DNA of 33,491 nucleotides from Firmicutes bacterium UBA6806 (GCA_002452745.1 DKFC01000025.1:1-33491); one strand, 5' to 3'; numbered from the stretch's first letter, positions 1 to 8,425 are shown. Notes: a model not told the origin generated them from the sequence alone. A program made the numbers and translations.

Positions 1-415
1 CTGACAACTAGCTTAATACATAGGGTCATTTCCATCCACCCAAATCCTCATATATCCATCTCCTTCCATTATAACACTGCTTTACAGCAATAATGAACAT
101 ATTATTAAATATCCCCAAAATAATGTATAAATATAGTATACTCTATCTAACAAGAAAATGTAATATTTTTACATTTTTTTATCAGCCGCCTACTTCTAAT
201 CTCATACTTCCAACTGTCTTCTCAACGCCATTAAGCTGCTAAATCAGTCCATAAAACACCCATTCTTATTTTCTAAGAAAATTCTGCATTTCTAATGACA
301 TAGCATTTTCCAATTCGACTTTTTGCATTAACCCCTTCATTTGCACCCTCTTTTATGCCTATCCGTAAATCCATCCCTCCATCCACATCTAAAGTTTCTC
401 TTTATCAGCACGCAA
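1..415. other. AT-rich intergenic stretch, no gene seen
   Basis: I see no convincing reading frame on either strand. The only structure is an AT-only hairpin at 155-177 (AAAATGTAA, loop TATTT, TTACATTTT) followed by three more T, which could be a weak plus-strand terminator for a gene ending left of the window. The rest is simple AT-rich DNA. Confidence 0.6.
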
Positions 416-451
416 AAGAGCATTTGAAACTGCTCTGTTTCAAATGCTCTT
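416..451 (-). terminator. Perfect 15-bp hairpin after the HD-GYP gene
   Basis: AAGAGCATTTGAAAC at 416-430 is perfectly complementary to 437-451, with a 6-base loop. On the minus strand the stem runs into a short T tract (CTCTTTTG), so it probably ends the transcript of the minus-strand response regulator whose stop is 66 bases upstream. The T tract is short, so termination strength is uncertain. Confidence 0.65.
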
Positions 452-516
452 CATCTATTTGCATCATTTAAAAATCATTTAATTGTTCACGTAAATATAA
501 GCTATTAAATGTCACC

Positions 517-2241
517 TTATATTTCGCCTCTCTCTCTCAACACATTTAAAAATGCATTTGCGGCAAGAGGGCAAAACTGCCTGCCAATATTTTTTTCAAT
601 AATCTCAGAAGCCACTTTAACTGATTGTCCCTTTCTGTAAGGACGATCACTGATAATAGCATCAAACGTATCTGCAACAGCAATAATCCTAGCACCTAGT
701 GGAATATCATCGCCTATTAGACCGTCTGGATAGCCCTTGCCATCGTACCGTTCATGGTGATGATATATAACCGGCAAAATATCCTTTAAGGACTTAATCG
801 GCGCTAAAATTCCCCACCCCATCTTACAGTGATCTTTGATAATTCTGTATTCAGACTCTGTTAGTTCACCTTTTTTGAGTAAGATATTGTCCTTGATTCC
901 GATTTTCCCAATATCGTGGAGTTTTGCAGCCAGAATGACACGTTCCACCTCATCATTGCTCAAGTTCATCTGCTTGGCAATTTCACCCGAAAAAATCGTC
1001 ACACGTTCCGTATGCCCTTTCGTTCCAGCGTCCCGTTCTTCAAGCGCCTTAATCAATGCGTTGATCGTGGACAGCATGTATTTGCTTTCCATCATATAAT
1101 CACGATATTTTTCAACAATATAATGCTCAATTTGATGCATTACGTGATCTATTTGAAACGGTTTGACGAAATACTTCTCAACCCCTAATGACTCTGCCAT
1201 CTTCTGATTGTATTTCCCATCAGAAGAACTCATAATCATACAAGGTGTCGATTCAATTTCTGGCGTATTTCTGATTCTCTCAATCAAATCATATCCACTT
1301 AAATTTGGCATATTTATATCCGTAATAATCACATCCGGATGCTCTATGCACGCAATTTTATACCCCTCTTCACCATCACCAGCAATCAGCGCTTCATACC
1401 CATTTCTCATAATTCCAAGGCGCAGCACATTTTGAATCATCATACTGTCATCCACCACCAGAATTTTCTCCTGCCGCTTCTTCTTTTGAAAATACTGATT
1501 TACCTTATTAATCAATTTGACCTCAGTGAGAGGCTTGGCAATAAAATCATCCGCTCCCATCTGATAAGTCTTCTCAAGTGTGTGTTCATCTGCTATTGAA
1601 GTGGTCACAATAATGGGAACCGTAATGTCACTATACTTGTCTCGAATGGTTCTACATAGACTGTATCCGTCCATTTCTGGCATTTCTATATCCGTAATAA
1701 TGAGACTCGGCATGGTGTTCTCAATTAAAGTCATTGCCTCAACCCCATTGGACGCAAAAATTACATGATACCCCGTGTTCTTAAAAATCATCTCCACTTG
1801 TTTCTGCTGAAGTGAACTGTCATCCACAAACAAAATCCGTTTTAATGATTTTAAATTATTCTCCCTGTGAATCTTCTCCTGAATATGTAGATTTTTGATA
1901 GAAATATATGTCTTAAATCCCTTTGACAACTGATCAGAAGTAGAGACATCAATCTCATAAAAGTCATCCTCTAAAATAGTAAACGGTTCTTCTGAAACGT
2001 TACTAAACAAGAGAACGTCCACACGTTTTTTAAATAGCGTCTTCATGAGCCTATTGAGTTTCGCTGGATCAATCATCTTCTGATCCTTTTCTAGCGCAAT
2101 AAAATCTGGCAATTGTTTTCTAAAATTTGTTTCAAAAATCGTCTCAACCTCAATGAAAACATGTTCGATATTTGAATTTTCAAAATATGCGTGCAAATGT
2201 CGTCTTAACTTTTGCGAATTGACAATACAGTAGCCTTTCAT
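517..2241 (-). CDS. Dual-REC HD-GYP response regulator (probable c-di-GMP phosphodiesterase)
   Basis: Cytoplasmic signalling protein of 574 residues. An N-terminal region of about 130 residues has no recognised fold. It is followed by REC1 (about 134-252, VDDS motif, phosphoacceptor Asp184 in TDIEMP), REC2 (about 258-370, Asp308 in TDINMP) and a C-terminal HD-GYP domain with HDIGK (His442-Asp443) and DGKGYPDG (GYP 503-505). HD-GYP domains hydrolyse cyclic di-GMP, and the motifs needed for activity are present. Two tandem receivers suggest integration of two phosphorylation inputs, but no histidine kinase lies in the window. An ATG 24 bases further upstream is in frame, but the chosen start is preceded by AAGGG at better spacing. 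The gene appears monocistronic, with a hairpin downstream at 416-451. Confidence 0.9.
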   Translation of the reverse strand: MKGYCIVNSQKLRRHLHAYFENSNIEHVFIEVETIFETNFRKQLPDFIALEKDQKMIDPAKLNRLMKTLFKKRVDVLLFSNVSEEPFTILEDDFYEIDVSTSDQLSKGFKTYISIKNLHIQEKIHRENNLKSLKRILFVDDSSLQQKQVEMIFKNTGYHVIFASNGVEAMTLIENTMPSLIITDIEMPEMDGYSLCRTIRDKYSDITVPIIVTTSIADEHTLEKTYQMGADDFIAKPLTEVKLINKVNQYFQKKKRQEKILVVDDSMMIQNVLRLGIMRNGYEALIAGDGEEGYKIACIEHPDVIITDINMPNLSGYDLIERIRNTPEIESTPCMIMSSSDGKYNQKMAESLGVEKYFVKPFQIDHVMHQIEHYIVEKYRDYMMESKYMLSTINALIKALEERDAGTKGHTERVTIFSGEIAKQMNLSNDEVERVILAAKLHDIGKIGIKDNILLKKGELTESEYRIIKDHCKMGWGILAPIKSLKDILPVIYHHHERYDGKGYPDGLIGDDIPLGARIIAVADTFDAIISDRPYRKGQSVKVASEIIEKNIGRQFCPLAANAFLNVLRERGEI

Positions 2242-2426
2242 CCTTTCACATCCCTTCAAACACATCAGTTCAAAGCCATAACTACTATATATCTACCCAA
2301 AAAAAATCACTGCAATTATGAATTTATTATCAATATACAGCTATGTTAAAATCCAAAACACTTCCATCTCTTCATCTAAATATTCGACCTCATCAATTAG
2401 CTAGCAAAGATTTAACGCAATATAAA

Positions 2427-2467
2427 ACCTCTCTCAATCCATCAAAAAGTTCCGAATCAAGAGAGGT
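2427..2467 (-). terminator. Probable terminator of the small membrane protein gene
   Basis: ACCTCTCT (2427-2434) and AGAGAGGT (2460-2467) form an 8-bp perfect stem with a 25-base loop. On the minus strand the stem is followed by TTTTAT. It lies 34 bases past the stop of the 2501-2830 gene. The loop is long, so this is moderate evidence. Confidence 0.5.
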
Positions 2468-2500
2468 GCTTATGTCCATGTCAAGGTCTTTCTCCAACAA

Positions 2501-2830
2501 CTATAGTTTAAACAAAGATATGCTTCCAGCCACAATGACACATGAAATCAAAAGCCTCACCAGATGGTGCTTAATCATAGGCTTTCCATTTACCTTGAAG
2601 CCATTCATAATCGACGAAATATGGATCATCAACAAGCCTGCAATCAACATGGTTTCTCTGGTTACAAAGTCCATGCCCAAACCTGCAAATGAAAGCACCA
2701 CGCCTAGGCCTCCTAAAAACATCAACCCCGAGGGCAAAATTCCCCACTGCCTCTGAGTAAGCATCATGCCGCCTGTTAAAGCGGTTATACCCCCATAGAA
2801 ATAACCGATTGCTAAAATAACATACTTCAT
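2501..2830 (-). CDS. Small integral membrane protein, unknown function
   Basis: Protein of 109 residues, almost entirely hydrophobic, with about four predicted membrane segments: one beginning YVILAIGYFYGGITALTGG, one around GLMFLGGLGVVLSFAGLG, one around TMLIAGLLMIHISSIM, and a C-terminal one around LLISCVIVAGSISLF. I do not recognise the family. The chosen ATG has a GGGGGA box four bases upstream; an in-frame ATG four codons earlier would overlap that box. The opposite strand is also open here, but its translation is not hydrophobic and has no ribosome binding site, so the minus frame is preferred. Confidence 0.65.
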   Translation of the reverse strand: MKYVILAIGYFYGGITALTGGMMLTQRQWGILPSGLMFLGGLGVVLSFAGLGMDFVTRETMLIAGLLMIHISSIMNGFKVNGKPMIKHHLVRLLISCVIVAGSISLFKL

Positions 2831-2918
2831 ACTTTCCCCCACAATTCATATCAACAGATAAAGTCAAATATCACTCTTTTAGCTTACAGAGGATTCAGAA
2901 CTTTGTCAATTGAATAAA

Positions 2919-3425
2919 CTAAGTATCAAATTGACAATAATATAATCGACAATTCGTCTCATCATATATCGCAATTGTGAAATTAAAAGAAGCCCTCTCC
3001 AAAAGAGGCAACTGAATTTGATGATTTGAAGAAAGAGAAAGCCGATCCTCAAAGTAATAATAACCTTCTCCAATCACTGGGAAAAGCGGGTCACCTTTTT
3101 CGTTTGTTACATATGGTCCAACGCTCACAGCCTCTTTCTTATCACCATAAATGAGCACACTAGCTGTCTCATCAAGCGGAAGTCTCTTCCACTCTGAATT
3201 TGAAACAATTTGGTCACTCAGATTCTCCTCAAATTCAAACACATAAAAGGATAGCCCATCCCCATGAAAACCACCATGCGTGTCCATTTCATATAGAGAA
3301 GTCCCCCCCTTACACTGGATACCAATATCCTTTGAGATTTTATCTTCTATACGATTTATCTGACAGCCGTCCAACAAACAAATCGCAACAAGTAAAAACA
3401 CAATCCAACTACACTTACTCTTCAT
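2919..3425 (-). CDS. Putative lipoprotein, unknown function
   Basis: Protein of 168 residues starting with a lipoprotein signal: MKSKC, hydrophobic core IVFLLVAICLL, then LLDGC, which makes Cys21 the likely lipidated residue. Asp at -2 of the lipobox is uncommon but tolerated. The mature part (SFYVFEFEENLSDQIV, GYYYFEDR, FNFTIAIYD) suggests a small secreted beta-rich domain of no recognised family. The ATG overlaps the end of the upstream HTH gene by 11 bases and has a GGCGG box within that gene, so the two are probably translationally coupled. An 18-codon upstream extension lies inside the HTH gene and would hide the signal peptide. It is the last gene of a three-gene unit with the DUF2975 protein and the HTH regulator. 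Confidence 0.75.
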   Translation of the reverse strand: MKSKCSWIVFLLVAICLLDGCQINRIEDKISKDIGIQCKGGTSLYEMDTHGGFHGDGLSFYVFEFEENLSDQIVSNSEWKRLPLDETASVLIYGDKKEAVSVGPYVTNEKGDPLFPVIGEGYYYFEDRLSLSSNHQIQLPLLERASFNFTIAIYDETNCRLYYCQFDT

Positions 3426-3639
3426 TGGAATTCCGCCTGTATTCAAGTAGGTCACCCGGTTGACAGTCCAGAGCGGCACACAGCTTTGCCAGTGTTGAAA
3501 TCTTAATTGCCTTCGCCTTGCCAGTCTTTAAAATAGACATATTGGCAATAGTAATGCCAACCTTGTCTGCCAGCTCTGTCAACGTCATCTTTCGCCTTGC
3601 CAGCATCACATCTATATTAAATAAAATTTCATCTTCCAC
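3415..3639 (-). CDS. Xre/Cro-CI family HTH regulator (YozG-like)
   Basis: A 74-residue protein that is essentially one helix-turn-helix domain: NIDVMLARRKMTLTELADKVGI, then TIANMSILKTGKAKAIKISTLAKLCAALDCQPGDLLEYR. This is the short YozG-type repressor commonly found beside DUF2975 membrane proteins in Firmicutes. It lies 9 bases downstream of the DUF2975 gene and overlaps the following lipoprotein gene by 11 bases, so all three should be cotranscribed. It probably represses its own operon; a short inverted repeat overlaps the predicted -10 box at 4175-4190. The signal it senses is unknown. Confidence 0.88.
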   Translation of the reverse strand: MEDEILFNIDVMLARRKMTLTELADKVGITIANMSILKTGKAKAIKISTLAKLCAALDCQPGDLLEYRRNSNEE

Positions 3640-3648
3640 AGTTGCCTC

Positions 3649-4134
3649 CTATATCGTCAAATCACTCTGCTCTTTTAACACCGTCGCTCGCTTCACAAAG
3701 TACGACAGCGACGCAGACAAAACCGCTACCACCGCCCCGGCAAACACGACAAATAGAGAGAGGAGAACAACACCTGGATGATTCATATTCAACAACAAAT
3801 AGAGGAGATTCATCCCAAAGAAAAACATGGCATCACCAGCCGACAGAGCTGAAATCATCTTGAGCCTTTTTGCATTCTCCAGACAAAACGGACGATCTGC
3901 TCCAATATTAGTTGCTACTTTCCAAGCCAAAATCAAAACCAAATAGCACGGAACACCACTAGCCCAGATAAAAAACAACCAAGGGTAAAAATAATATGAC
4001 AGCTCAGGGTTTAAAGAGACAAGATAGCCACCATAATAGGGAACAAGCATCACATAAATAATGCTCCCGCAAATACCGCAGCCTAAAATAATTACTTTTA
4101 GCCATTTTGACAAATCATTTTGTTCCAAAATCAC
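3649..4134 (-). CDS. DUF2975 family membrane protein
   Basis: A 161-residue protein with four predicted transmembrane segments: about 12-34 (VIILGCGICGSIIYVMLVPYY), 45-70, 90-112 and 120-146 (GVVLLSLFVVFAGAVVAVLSA). The motif ENAKRLKMIS between segments 2 and 3 (about 84-93) is typical of DUF2975 proteins, and the genetic link to a YozG-like HTH protein is the standard arrangement of this family. No biochemical function is established for the family. It is first in the operon and precedes the HTH and lipoprotein genes; the minus-strand promoter TTGACA-N17-TACGAT lies 52-80 bases upstream. Confidence 0.85.
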   Translation of the reverse strand: MILEQNDLSKWLKVIILGCGICGSIIYVMLVPYYGGYLVSLNPELSYYFYPWLFFIWASGVPCYLVLILAWKVATNIGADRPFCLENAKRLKMISALSAGDAMFFFGMNLLYLLLNMNHPGVVLLSLFVVFAGAVVAVLSASLSYFVKRATVLKEQSDLTI

Positions 4135-4174
4135 ACCGCCTTTTTATTGACATAAGGAAATTATTTATTGTATA

Positions 4175-4190
4175 ACGATAAAACAATCGT
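4175..4190. promoter_or_regulatory. Inverted repeat overlapping the DUF2975 operon -10 box
   Basis: ACGAT-AAAACA-ATCGT forms 5-bp arms around a 6-base spacer. The right arm overlaps the predicted -10 hexamer of the promoter reading leftward. This is the position expected of an operator for the HTH protein encoded in the operon. The arms are short and could occur by chance. Confidence 0.35.
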
Positions 4191-4214
4191 ATTACAAATC
4201 ATTCTTTCTGTCAA
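4186..4214 (-). promoter_or_regulatory. SigA-type promoter of the DUF2975-HTH-lipoprotein operon
   Basis: On the minus strand a perfect -35 TTGACA (4209-4214) is 17 bases from TACGAT (4186-4191). It lies 52 bases upstream of the DUF2975 start codon and points into the operon. Confidence 0.55.
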
Positions 4215-4322
4215 TGCTTTCTATCAAGAGAACATCAATAACACAACTTGCTCTATAACTCGACCTCTGTCTTGCTTTACAACTGGTTCTATAACTTAAT
4301 CAAAAATCCTCAAAATAGAAAA

Positions 4323-4351
4323 AGAACCAATCCCATCAGAGAATTGGTTCT
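4323..4351 (-). terminator. Terminator of the bacteriohemerythrin gene
   Basis: AGAACCAAT (4323-4331) pairs perfectly with ATTGGTTCT (4343-4351). On the minus strand the stem is followed by TTTTTCTATTTT, a typical intrinsic terminator, 76 bases after the hemerythrin stop codon. Confidence 0.8.
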
Positions 4352-4426
4352 AAATCCATTTAGATAAATTTACTTCAAATAATGCCACTTATATCTTTCT
4401 TGAACCAGTGCATTGAAATATGACGC

Positions 4427-4837
4427 CTACATATTTGTCTTATTCAAATGCTTTGCCACCTCTACATCCAACTTTTGGATATGATTGAAAAACCAGCCTG
4501 AAATTAGTTTGTTCAATTCGAGGACATTGACAGTTGAATTCGGGTTTTTCTTGATTCTCTCTGCCAATTGATCCAGCTCAGAAACAAAATAGGTATGATT
4601 TTTCTTATGTACTTCGTAACCCGCATAATTGGATTTCATCTGCATTGCCTCTTCTTCTTGGAAATGTTTTTTTACATAACTCAAAAGAAAATTTGTAATT
4701 TCCATGACGCGCTCTTGCCCTTTGCCGTCTGCCATGGCAGAACTAAGTTCTTGAGCCTTTTCGATAATCAGTTTATGATCCTGATCTATCTTGATATTAT
4801 TTGTCTTTAAAGCATCTGACCACTTATAAACTTGCAT
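4427..4837 (-). CDS. Bacteriohemerythrin
   Basis: A 136-residue single-domain O2-binding protein with a non-heme di-iron site. All seven ligand positions of the family are visible: His21 (IDQDH), His58 and Glu62 (HFQEEE), His77 and His81 (HKKNH), His119 and Asp124 (HIQKLD). Length matches stand-alone bacteriohemerythrins. In anaerobes these proteins are thought to bind or deliver O2 to protect or signal; the nearby flavoprotein at 7156-8349 could belong to the same oxygen-handling physiology, though it is not in the same operon. The start has an AAGGAGG box seven bases upstream. It is monocistronic, with a terminator at 4323-4351. Confidence 0.95.
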   Translation of the reverse strand: MQVYKWSDALKTNNIKIDQDHKLIIEKAQELSSAMADGKGQERVMEITNFLLSYVKKHFQEEEAMQMKSNYAGYEVHKKNHTYFVSELDQLAERIKKNPNSTVNVLELNKLISGWFFNHIQKLDVEVAKHLNKTNM

Positions 4838-4911
4838 ATCATTACCTCCTTATGTGAGATATCATACCCGCAAGAATTTATTATCAATCATACAAAATGG
4901 CTCAGAAATCG

Positions 4912-5514
4912 TTATTTTGATATCAAATGGTCCAGTTTACCAGTCTCCGGATGCATAAGCATCCCGTGAATGACCACATCCTTAGGCATCAACGGGTGAT
5001 TTCTCAACCTTTCCACGCTTTCAAGCACAGCATCGCTTTCCGAATCAAACCCTCTGAGCCAATCATCAATTGCAATGCCAGAGTGTCTAAGGGTTTCAAT
5101 CGTCTTTGATTCCACACCTCTAACCACAGCTTTTTTAAGAATTTCCTGTCCATCCAGCTTCGCCATGCCACAACCATAGTGACCCACTACAAATACATCC
5201 TCAACCTCAAACTCATAAACTGCAACCAAAATACTTCTAGTGATACTGCCGAAGGGGTGCATAATTGTTGCGCCTGCATTTTTGACAATCTTTGCATCAC
5301 CATTTCTCAAATTCATTGCTTTTGGCAAGAGTTCGGTCAACCTAGTGTCCATACAAGACAAGACCACGAGTTTTTTTTCTGGAAAACCAGAGGTCACAAG
5401 TTCTTTATAGGATTCCCGTTCAACAAAACGCCTATTGAAATCCAGGATAGAAACAGCCCTATCCGTTATAATCTCCTTTTTAAATCTTTCTTTTTTCCCA
5501 TTTGCACTTGACAT
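4912..5514 (-). CDS. Beta-class carbonic anhydrase
   Basis: A 200-residue cytoplasmic zinc enzyme interconverting CO2 and bicarbonate. The zinc ligands and catalytic dyad are clear: Cys54-x-Asp56-x-Arg58 in LSCMDTRL, then His112-x-x-Cys115 in VGHYGCGM. The conserved KNAGATI segment follows at about 78-84. The ATG start has GGGGA six bases upstream; an in-frame TTG seven codons earlier is less likely. A good SigA promoter lies at 5589-5616, so the gene is probably expressed alone. Confidence 0.95.
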   Translation of the reverse strand: MSSANGKKERFKKEIITDRAVSILDFNRRFVERESYKELVTSGFPEKKLVVLSCMDTRLTELLPKAMNLRNGDAKIVKNAGATIMHPFGSITRSILVAVYEFEVEDVFVVGHYGCGMAKLDGQEILKKAVVRGVESKTIETLRHSGIAIDDWLRGFDSESDAVLESVERLRNHPLMPKDVVIHGMLMHPETGKLDHLISK

Positions 5515-5588
5515 TTTATCTCCCCATATCTCCAAACCAATCTACTAAAATCCCCTGAAAAAAATCAACTTTTTAATATATAGCTACA

Positions 5589-5616
5589 ATTATAAAGAGC
5601 TATTTGAGAAAGTCAA
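5589..5616 (-). promoter_or_regulatory. SigA-type promoter of the carbonic anhydrase gene
   Basis: On the minus strand, -35 TTGACT (5611-5616) is separated by 16 bases from a perfect -10 TATAAT (5589-5594), 75 bases upstream of the start codon. The -10 is flanked by TAGCT (5581-5585) and AGCTA (5598-5602), a short inverted repeat that could be a repressor site. Confidence 0.6.
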
Positions 5617-5747
5617 TCTCTTCATCAAAATTGTACGCCTTCTCACATAAAATAACCGCATCAACATGCCTTCTCATCTAAGAGCGTTCGCCATTTGCAG
5701 ACGCCCTCCACTATGAAATCTATTTAACCCCTGCCGAATATAAAAAA

Positions 5748-5769
5748 CGCACCAGTTTAAACTGGTGCG
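5748..5769 (-). terminator. Terminator of the GGDEF gene (perfect 22-bp palindrome)
   Basis: CGCACCAGTTT (5748-5758) is followed immediately by its exact reverse complement (5759-5769). On the minus strand the hairpin is followed by TTTTTTAT, a strong intrinsic terminator 129 bases after the GGDEF stop codon. It lies between that gene and the carbonic anhydrase promoter, insulating the two. Confidence 0.85.
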
Positions 5770-5789
5770 CTAGACTATAGACAAAGTAT

Positions 5790-5890
5790 ACAGTCTGAGA
5801 GCTTGTCGAGAAATGTCAAGGACAAGGAAATGAGAAAGCCTGCATTCGCAGCGTATCTAAACATACGTAAGACATCCGCTTTAAAAAATC
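5790..5890. repeat. Possible intergenic repeat element, uncertain
   Basis: About 100 bases between the GGDEF stop and its terminator are more GC-balanced than the surrounding spacer. They contain a short inverted repeat, CGTAT-CTAAAC-ATACG, at about 5849-5864. No frame is open through it. The look is that of a dispersed intergenic element, but only one copy is present in this window, so this rests on impression. Confidence 0.2.
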
Positions 5891-5897
5891 TATAGGA

Positions 5898-6905
5898 TCA
5901 AGCGAGTTCATTTAAAATTTGAAGCTTGTCCTTTCCCTTTAACTTCGATTCATAGAGCAAAGCATCCACTTTTGCATAAACAGTCTCAATTTCCTTTCCG
6001 CTGTTGGTAAGCAAAGCGCCAATCGAAATAGAAGACTCAATTCCTAAAAATGTCTTAATTGCCATCTTGTAATCGTCATTCAACTTCTCGAGCTTATAAT
6101 TCAGCCCTCTGACATTGTCTGAGTAGAGTTTCCCCATTACAGCAAACTCATCCCCACCAAGTCTAAAGACCTTATCTTCATCCTGAAAGGCATTTTTGAG
6201 CCATGCACCAGTTATGGATAAGACCTCATCACCTTTTTGATGCCCATACGTATCATTTATAGTCTTAAAATCATCCACATCAATAAACAAAATAAAAAAT
6301 GGCCTCGAGGATTTCACAATCCGTTCCAGATTGTCATTCCATGAACTTCGATTTAAAAGTTTGGTCAGAGGATCTGTTTCGATCAGTTCATACATGCGCT
6401 CGCGCATTAAAACAATGTTAATCAGCACATCATTTACAATCATAAAAGACTTTACGAAATCCAGCACCTCATCTGTGACGAACTTTGTTGGATAAATCAA
6501 AATAATATTCCGAATCGAGTTCCCATCCGCAAGCATCTGAGAGGGAGATACGGGATAGACCACCACCGTGTACTCAGGGAGAACACTGGTTGTCACATGT
6601 AAAGCCTCATGTTTCATCAGCTCATCTTTATGTCTTACAATCAAGCGATAAAGGAGATCTGATTCTCCTAGATTGGTAATCACACGGTCCATATAAAACA
6701 TCATGGAGTAAAGGCATCCCGTACAGCCCACAATAATATCATTTAGCGTTTCAAGATTAATTGACTTATCAAAATGAACGAATTTTAAGAGTTCAAAGCT
6801 CTGTTGCGATTCTGCCAGTCTCCTCGTCAGAAACCGATTTTCCTCCAAGATATAATCCTTAACGTGTTCAGTTGTTCTTTGGTATTTATCAAATGTTGTC
6901 ATCAT
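5898..6905 (-). CDS. GGDEF-domain diguanylate cyclase
   Basis: Protein of 335 residues. The N-terminal half (about 1-170) is soluble with no clear membrane segment; its fold is not recognised but a GAF-like sensor is possible. The C-terminal GGDEF domain spans about 172-332 with TDPLTKLLNR, FIDVDDFKTINDTYGHQKGDE and the intact active-site motif RLGGDEF (GGDEF 250-254). It should make cyclic di-GMP from GTP. The inhibitory-site position normally RxxD reads QDED here, so product inhibition may be weak. The chosen ATG is preceded by AGGTGAGG; an in-frame GTG three codons upstream has no ribosome binding site. It is transcribed alone and ends at the palindromic terminator 5748-5769. Confidence 0.92.
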   Translation of the reverse strand: MMTTFDKYQRTTEHVKDYILEENRFLTRRLAESQQSFELLKFVHFDKSINLETLNDIIVGCTGCLYSMMFYMDRVITNLGESDLLYRLIVRHKDELMKHEALHVTTSVLPEYTVVVYPVSPSQMLADGNSIRNIILIYPTKFVTDEVLDFVKSFMIVNDVLINIVLMRERMYELIETDPLTKLLNRSSWNDNLERIVKSSRPFFILFIDVDDFKTINDTYGHQKGDEVLSITGAWLKNAFQDEDKVFRLGGDEFAVMGKLYSDNVRGLNYKLEKLNDDYKMAIKTFLGIESSISIGALLTNSGKEIETVYAKVDALLYESKLKGKDKLQILNELA

Positions 6906-7155
6906 ATTCCTCACCTATCAATTGCCATTATACCATAAATTCTGTTGTATAAAGATACGGAATCCATTTTCTTTCAAGCCAATAGGATTCGTTTTTTTAA
7001 TCACTTCGCCTTATTCATTGATACCCTGTGCAAAAATGATGAAACAAGCGCAAAAAAAGTGTATTATATTTATAAGAACATTACATTAATTTCGATAATA
7101 TAAAAAATAGGGTAAATAAGCTGCATAAGCTAATTGTCCCATTAGGAGGTTTAAA

Positions 7156-8349
7156 ATGAACTCTAAAAAAACACATATTGTCATTATAGGAAACGGTGCA
7201 GCAGGTATTTCTGCCGCAGAATCTATCGCTGAAATCAATCACTCAGAGGTATCCCCTTCTGAAATAACACTCATCAGCACTGAGCCGGGAGCTGTCTACT
7301 ATCGACCTATGCTCTCAGAGTACCTCTCAGAAGAAAGCCTGCCAAAGCGCTTTTATCTTCACTCAATAGATTGGTACACAGAAAATAAAATCCGCCTTCT
7401 GCAAGAGACTAAAGTTTCATCAATTGACCGTGAAAGTAAAACACTGACCCTTTCAGATGACACATCACTCATCTATGATAAATTGATCTTGGCAACAGGC
7501 AGTTACAACTTTGTCCCACCTATGCCTGGCGCAGCCCTTAAAAACGTCAAAAATTTAAGGACACTCGAAGACGCTGAAGAAATTCGTTCCATTATCAAGG
7601 CTGGTAAGAAAGCTGTCGTCATTGGCGGTGGTCTCTTAGGCCTGGAGCTCGGCTGGCAGCTCTTGCAAAAGGGAATTTCTGTCACTGTAGTGGAGATGAT
7701 GGAAAGACTACTCCCTAGACAACTGGATACAGAAGCCTCTGCCCTCTTCTTGGAAAAAGTCTTAGACACAGGCATGAATATTTTAACAGGTGTTGGAACC
7801 GAAGCGATTCTTGGAGAAGAAGCAGTCAGCGGCGTAAAACTTTCAAATGGCGAAACCATTCCAGCCGATTACGTCTTTATTTCCATTGGTGTTAGAGCAG
7901 ACGTTGGTCTCGCCAAAGCCTGTGGACTCAATCTCAATCGTGGTATCCTCGTGGATGGTCGTATGTGCACTTCTGATCCATCAATTTTTGCCGCAGGTGA
8001 TTGCGCAGAATTTGACGGTGTTAATTATGCCATTTGGCCTGAGGCAACCGCTCAGGGAAAAGTCGCTGGCATTAACGCCACTGGTGGCAACGCCCTCTAT
8101 GAACAAACCATCCCCTTCAACATCTATCACGGCATGAATTTGAGACTCTTCTCAATAGGTGATGCAGGTAGCTTGGGGGACTCCGAATACGAAATTCATC
8201 GACATCGAGATGGAGATAACTTCGAAAAGATATTCGCAAAAAACAATCAAGTTGTCGGTGGTGTCCTCATGGGCAATATTTCAAGATCTGCTAAATTAAA
8301 AAAAGCGCTTCAATCAAGATTGTCACTAAGTGAATACCTCGCTTTATAA
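7156..8349 (+). CDS. FAD/NAD(P)-dependent oxidoreductase, NADH:rubredoxin reductase-like
   Basis: A 397-residue flavoprotein of the pyridine-nucleotide-disulfide oxidoreductase fold. FAD binding is shown by IVIIGNGAAGISAAE near the N-terminus and by FAAGDCAEF. NAD(P)H binding is shown by AVVIGGGLLGLELG (about 153-166). The single polypeptide without a redox-active CxxxxC pair, and with SVTVVEMMERLLPRQLD after the second Rossmann motif, fits the rubredoxin-reductase / nitrite-reductase-NirB-like branch. It probably passes electrons from NAD(P)H to rubredoxin or another small acceptor. No rubredoxin gene is adjacent. The start has a near-perfect TTAGGAGG seven bases upstream. It is one of only two plus-strand genes here and converges on the B3/B4 gene. 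Confidence 0.82.
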   Translation: MNSKKTHIVIIGNGAAGISAAESIAEINHSEVSPSEITLISTEPGAVYYRPMLSEYLSEESLPKRFYLHSIDWYTENKIRLLQETKVSSIDRESKTLTLSDDTSLIYDKLILATGSYNFVPPMPGAALKNVKNLRTLEDAEEIRSIIKAGKKAVVIGGGLLGLELGWQLLQKGISVTVVEMMERLLPRQLDTEASALFLEKVLDTGMNILTGVGTEAILGEEAVSGVKLSNGETIPADYVFISIGVRADVGLAKACGLNLNRGILVDGRMCTSDPSIFAAGDCAEFDGVNYAIWPEATAQGKVAGINATGGNALYEQTIPFNIYHGMNLRLFSIGDAGSLGDSEYEIHRHRDGDNFEKIFAKNNQVVGGVLMGNISRSAKLKKALQSRLSLSEYLAL

Positions 8350-8425
8350 AAAACAACTGCTATTATCATAAATATAAAGACTCTAACATAGAGATCTCTC
8401 ATTAGAAATACTTGCTTTCAAATAA

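Noticed and set aside
2343..2756. 137-codon plus-strand ORF
   Set aside because: It overlaps the minus-strand membrane protein, has no ribosome binding site, and its translation is polar and unpatterned, while the minus frame gives clean membrane segments and a GGGGGA box.
7020..7155. Promoter of the flavoprotein gene
   Set aside because: The region is AT-rich with several TATAAG/TATTAT-like strings, but no -35/-10 pair with sound spacing stood out.
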